A DNA stretch of 64,000 nucleotides from NCBI RefSeq assembly GCF_910589235.1, contig NC_060960.1:5310339-5374338 (forward strand). Reading direction: 5' to 3'. The notes beneath the pieces are model-generated. The model was not told where the DNA came from, made no database searches, and saw nothing but the letters and a program-made list of their open reading frames with translations. Positions within the stretch are counted from its first letter, which is position 1, and every line of letters begins with the position of its first letter. Shown here piece by piece: positions 61,165 to 64,000 of the stretch. The translations under genes were made by a program, and so were the position numbers. This DNA is from Vespa crabro. Its lineage: Eukaryota > Arthropoda > Insecta > Hymenoptera > Vespidae.

Positions 61165-61846
61165 TACAGGGTGTTTCACCTAACTCGAGCACTTGAAATA
61201 TAATCGTTTCTCATTTGACGACGTGAAAAAGAAAATTAACGGTGGAAAAAGAAGAAGAAGAAGAAAATAAAAAAATAATCTAAAAAGAAATTCTGAAAAG
61301 AACTTTTGAAAAAGGATCTAAAAAAAAAAAAAAAATAGAAACGTCTAAGAAAGATCTAAAGAAATATTTGAAAAAAAAAAAAGGATAGACAGTTATTTTA
61401 TTCAAAGAGAGAAGGAGAGAGAGAGAGAGAAAGAGATAAATATTTTGATTGTTATCAAATTTGTTTTCAATCGACATATTTTTTTCTCATCGCAATGTTG
61501 TACCTTTCATTTCAACACATTTAAATACATTTTTGAATATATTTATTGAATTCGAATGTTATTTTTTTCTATTTTCAATGACTATCGTAATCGCAATACG
61601 TCTAAGTAGGATATTTTTGTCGTATATGAAATGTATCGATGTTAATTCGAACGATATAGAACATTTTTTGAAACAAATTATTTTTTAACTGAACGTAGAT
61701 TAATTTCTTATTCAAAATTATTTAAAAAATTAATATTGCTTGAGATCATATAATATTGTTTAATTCGTATTTTTTTAAGTTATTATCGTAATAAAAAATA
61801 TATATTAATCTATTTCAAATACTTTAGTTGGATGAAACACCCTGTA
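61165..61846. mobile_element. Non-autonomous TIR DNA transposon (MITE-like), about 680 bp
   Basis: The left end TATATACAGGGTGTTTCA (from 61161) and the right end TGAAACACCCTGTATATA (to 61850) are exact inverted repeats. The similarity extends imperfectly to about 44 bases (25 of the first 30 bases agree), including a TTGAAATA block in both arms. Both ends lie in TATA sequence, so TA target duplication, as with Tc1/mariner-type elements, is possible but cannot be proved. The inside is AT-rich and encodes no transposase, so an active enzyme from elsewhere would have been needed. It lies within kibra intron 3. Confidence 0.75.
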
Positions 61847-61860
61847 TATATATACATATG

Positions 61861-61881
<21 letters not shown>

Positions 61882-61926
<45 letters not shown>
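61882..61926. repeat. (CT)n then (AT)n microsatellite
   Basis: A (CT)n run at about 61861-61880 followed by (AT)n to 61926, immediately right of the TIR element. Confidence 0.9.
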
Positions 61927-61929
<3 letters not shown>

Positions 61930-62202
61930 ACATTGCATAGGCAATCTTTTTGATTCTTAACGTGCGAATAAATTCAAAATCGATTACCAACAGGAAAAGA
62001 GTCTACGAGTTTTCAAGGATAACGAGATCATCTAAATAATTTTTTAGTCTTCTTCTTATTTTTCATTTCGATCCTTTCCATTCGTTATTTTATGATAAAA
62101 CCCTATCTAAATCGATGCCATATCGTAAATTAACAAATAAATTCATCGGTTTCCACGTTATTCTTGATGTAATATAAAACGTTAATGCAATGAATAATCA
62201 AA

Positions 62203-62235
<33 letters not shown>

Positions 62236-62272
62236 AATAATGATAATGATGATGATGATGATGATAATGATG
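62203..62272. repeat. (GAT)n trinucleotide repeat
   Basis: About 70 bases of GAT/AAT trinucleotides in kibra intron 3. Confidence 0.92.
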
Positions 62273-63131
62273 ACGAATAAATTTTTAATACGAAATTGTT
62301 TTGCTTGTTAACTATACGGAAAGAATTTTCACGAAGGATTGAAAAGAATGTTGCTCGTTATCATTTCTTTTTCTTTTTTTTTTCTTTTGCATATTTCATT
62401 TAAAAGATTTTCACAATTTCTTTCGTGAAATTTGAGAAAAGAAACAGACTGGAGTATGGCGTGAAGTAAAAAAGTAAATCAACAACAAATACCACGTATA
62501 TCTTTTATTTATAAAAATTTAATTAAAAACATTAACAAATAATAATTAATATTTAATATAATATTAAATATCATCGTAACAAAAAATGAATTAAATAACT
62601 GATCGTTATTATTTTTTAATTGATATTTTTATAAAAGGTAAGCAACGTTCAAAGGCTCGTTGAATTTTATTTAAAATTTACAACAAGTAACAAGTAAAAA
62701 GAAAAGAAAGAAACGATAGAAATGAAAGAACAGAAAAGAAAAGAAAGAGTGAATTTTCTAGATATTTCTTAGCTCATACAATATTCCTCGTAACTGACCG
62801 GTTACAACGAAGTTCTTGTTCTCGAAGTTACGACGAAACTGTGTGAAACGAAGGGAGAGCAACTTTGTGAATGTCTCTGTCTAGAAATAGGAACCGGCTC
62901 GTGCTGCTGCTGCTGCTGTTAATTTAAATCTCTCACCGGCAGGTGTAACGTCTAGTCGGTTGTAGAGTAGTGCGACGGGACGCGTGGTTTCTGGCAAAGC
63001 TTCTGCGAATGTAGCCGTGCATGCTCGAGGAAAGTGCATTAGATACCGAAATGTATCTCTGACATTACCCACGCTGAAAATAGCGCTTACGGTACGTCCG
63101 TGCGAGCTCCTTTGCCGACGGGATGAGAGAA

Positions 63132-63185
<54 letters not shown>

Positions 63186-64000
63186 TATCATAACGGTTCG
63201 AGACTCGAGCCGAAGTCATTGACATCGTCATCGACGAGCATCGGCCAAATTTTGTTTACACCGACTTCTTCGATGACGTGGGTGGGTACTTGACTGACGA
63301 CATCCCGCAGCGAGACATCATCCTTCGTTACCATTTTACACGATGATTCGACCGTTAGACGATCGTATTGTTTATGTTTTCCTCAAAAAAAAAAAGAAGA
63401 AGAAAAAGAAAAACGAAAAGAAAAAAGAAAAGAAAAAGGGAATAAATAAAAAAGAAAAATGATTGACTCACGTAACATCATAATTTCGTATGGAAGATAA
63501 ACGAGAGAATATATTAGAATTCCAAATGTCCCGCGGGATGTTACCTTTTTTTCTCCATCGCGACTGGTAACAAACTCCTTGTAACATCCCTATTGCGAAT
63601 ATTATTCGAAGATATGAAAAGTATAGTGGCTAGGCTTTAGTCCGGTAAAGGGAAAATGAAAGACGAGAAGAGAAGATAGTTATGTGTACATAGTTGAGAA
63701 AGAAAAAAAGAAAGAAAGAAAGAAAGAGAAAGAAGATATCTCTAGGTAAAATCGAGCGTGTGGCGTAGGCCGACTTTAGGGGACGGTGACTCCTTCGACG
63801 GAGCCAAAGGAAAGAGCGAATGAAAGGGCGAAGAGGAAGGAGAGAAGCAAGAGCAGCAGCGTGCGGCTGCTTGCCACGGGAGATTGGAATGTCTCCCGTC
63901 CGCTTGAATCCCCCTTTGCGTCACCCCACGGCCCTCCCGGCCCCTCTCACGAAGCTTCTACGGGCTCCGGTGGAGAAGCCTGTGGAGAAAAGAGAGAAAA

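Larger units (their letters stand above)
55996..64000 (+). other. kibra intron 3, incomplete
   Basis: From the exon 3 donor to the window edge I find no further kibra exon. The helical region that should follow AQDVLE is absent. Contents are a possible terminal exon at 56329-56397, a 47-bp tandem duplication (57651-57744), CT/GA mirrored tracts, (AT)n and (GA)n repeats, the TIR element at 61165-61846, (GAT)n at 62203-62272, (GA)n at 63142-63182 and GC-richer patches near 58.0-58.5, 59.35-59.55, 62.9-63.3 and 63.75-63.96 kb. Confidence 0.6.

Overview
The window is eukaryotic nuclear DNA from an insect. The genes are split by introns with GT-AG splice sites, the background is very AT-rich, and microsatellites ((AT)n, (CT)n/(GA)n, (TAA)n, (GAA)n, poly-T) are extremely dense. 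The proteins are insect-like; for example, the 14-3-3 epsilon tail ends in DVEDQDVS, as in flies. A hymenopteran is my guess from base composition and repeat style, but nothing here proves the order.

Four conserved genes are readable. Osbp (oxysterol-binding protein) lies at 2439-11172 on the + strand and is complete, with 10 exons and 778 residues. 14-3-3epsilon lies at 14210-22159 on the + strand and is complete, with 4 exons and 256 residues. Mdh2 (mitochondrial malate dehydrogenase) lies at 27626-29299 on the - strand and is complete, with 5 exons and 340 residues. The 5' part of kibra (WWC-family Hippo-pathway scaffold) is on the + strand, with exons at 34464-34591, 55693-55802 and 55901-55995, and runs off the right edge. 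All splice phases were followed by hand and the three complete reading frames close exactly.

Layout: 1-2438 is upstream intergenic DNA and the Osbp leader. 2.4-11.2 kb is Osbp. 11.2-13.9 kb is its 3' region and a spacer. 13.9-14.2 kb is a GC-rich promoter with a perfect CRE and a YY1/Pho-type site. 14.2-22.2 kb is 14-3-3epsilon, followed by a probable 2.3 kb 3' UTR. 24.5-27.5 kb is the spacer between convergent 14-3-3epsilon and Mdh2. 29.3-34.4 kb is the divergent interval between Mdh2 and kibra, becoming purine-rich and then GC-rich toward kibra. 34.6-55.7 kb is a 21 kb first intron of kibra full of simple repeats, and 56-64 kb is its third intron.

The four genes are housekeeping or signalling genes (sterol/PI4P transport, phospho-protein adaptor, TCA cycle, growth control) and form no operon-like system. 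The most interesting unexplained items are a 66-nt in-frame candidate cassette exon that would insert a basic loop into the Osbp PH domain, a ~720 bp foldback element carrying mirrored nuclear-receptor half-sites and GC boxes, a TIR-bearing non-autonomous transposon, a possible alternative terminal exon of kibra, and repeated CTCF-like words. I found no convincing novel enzymatic or defence system.
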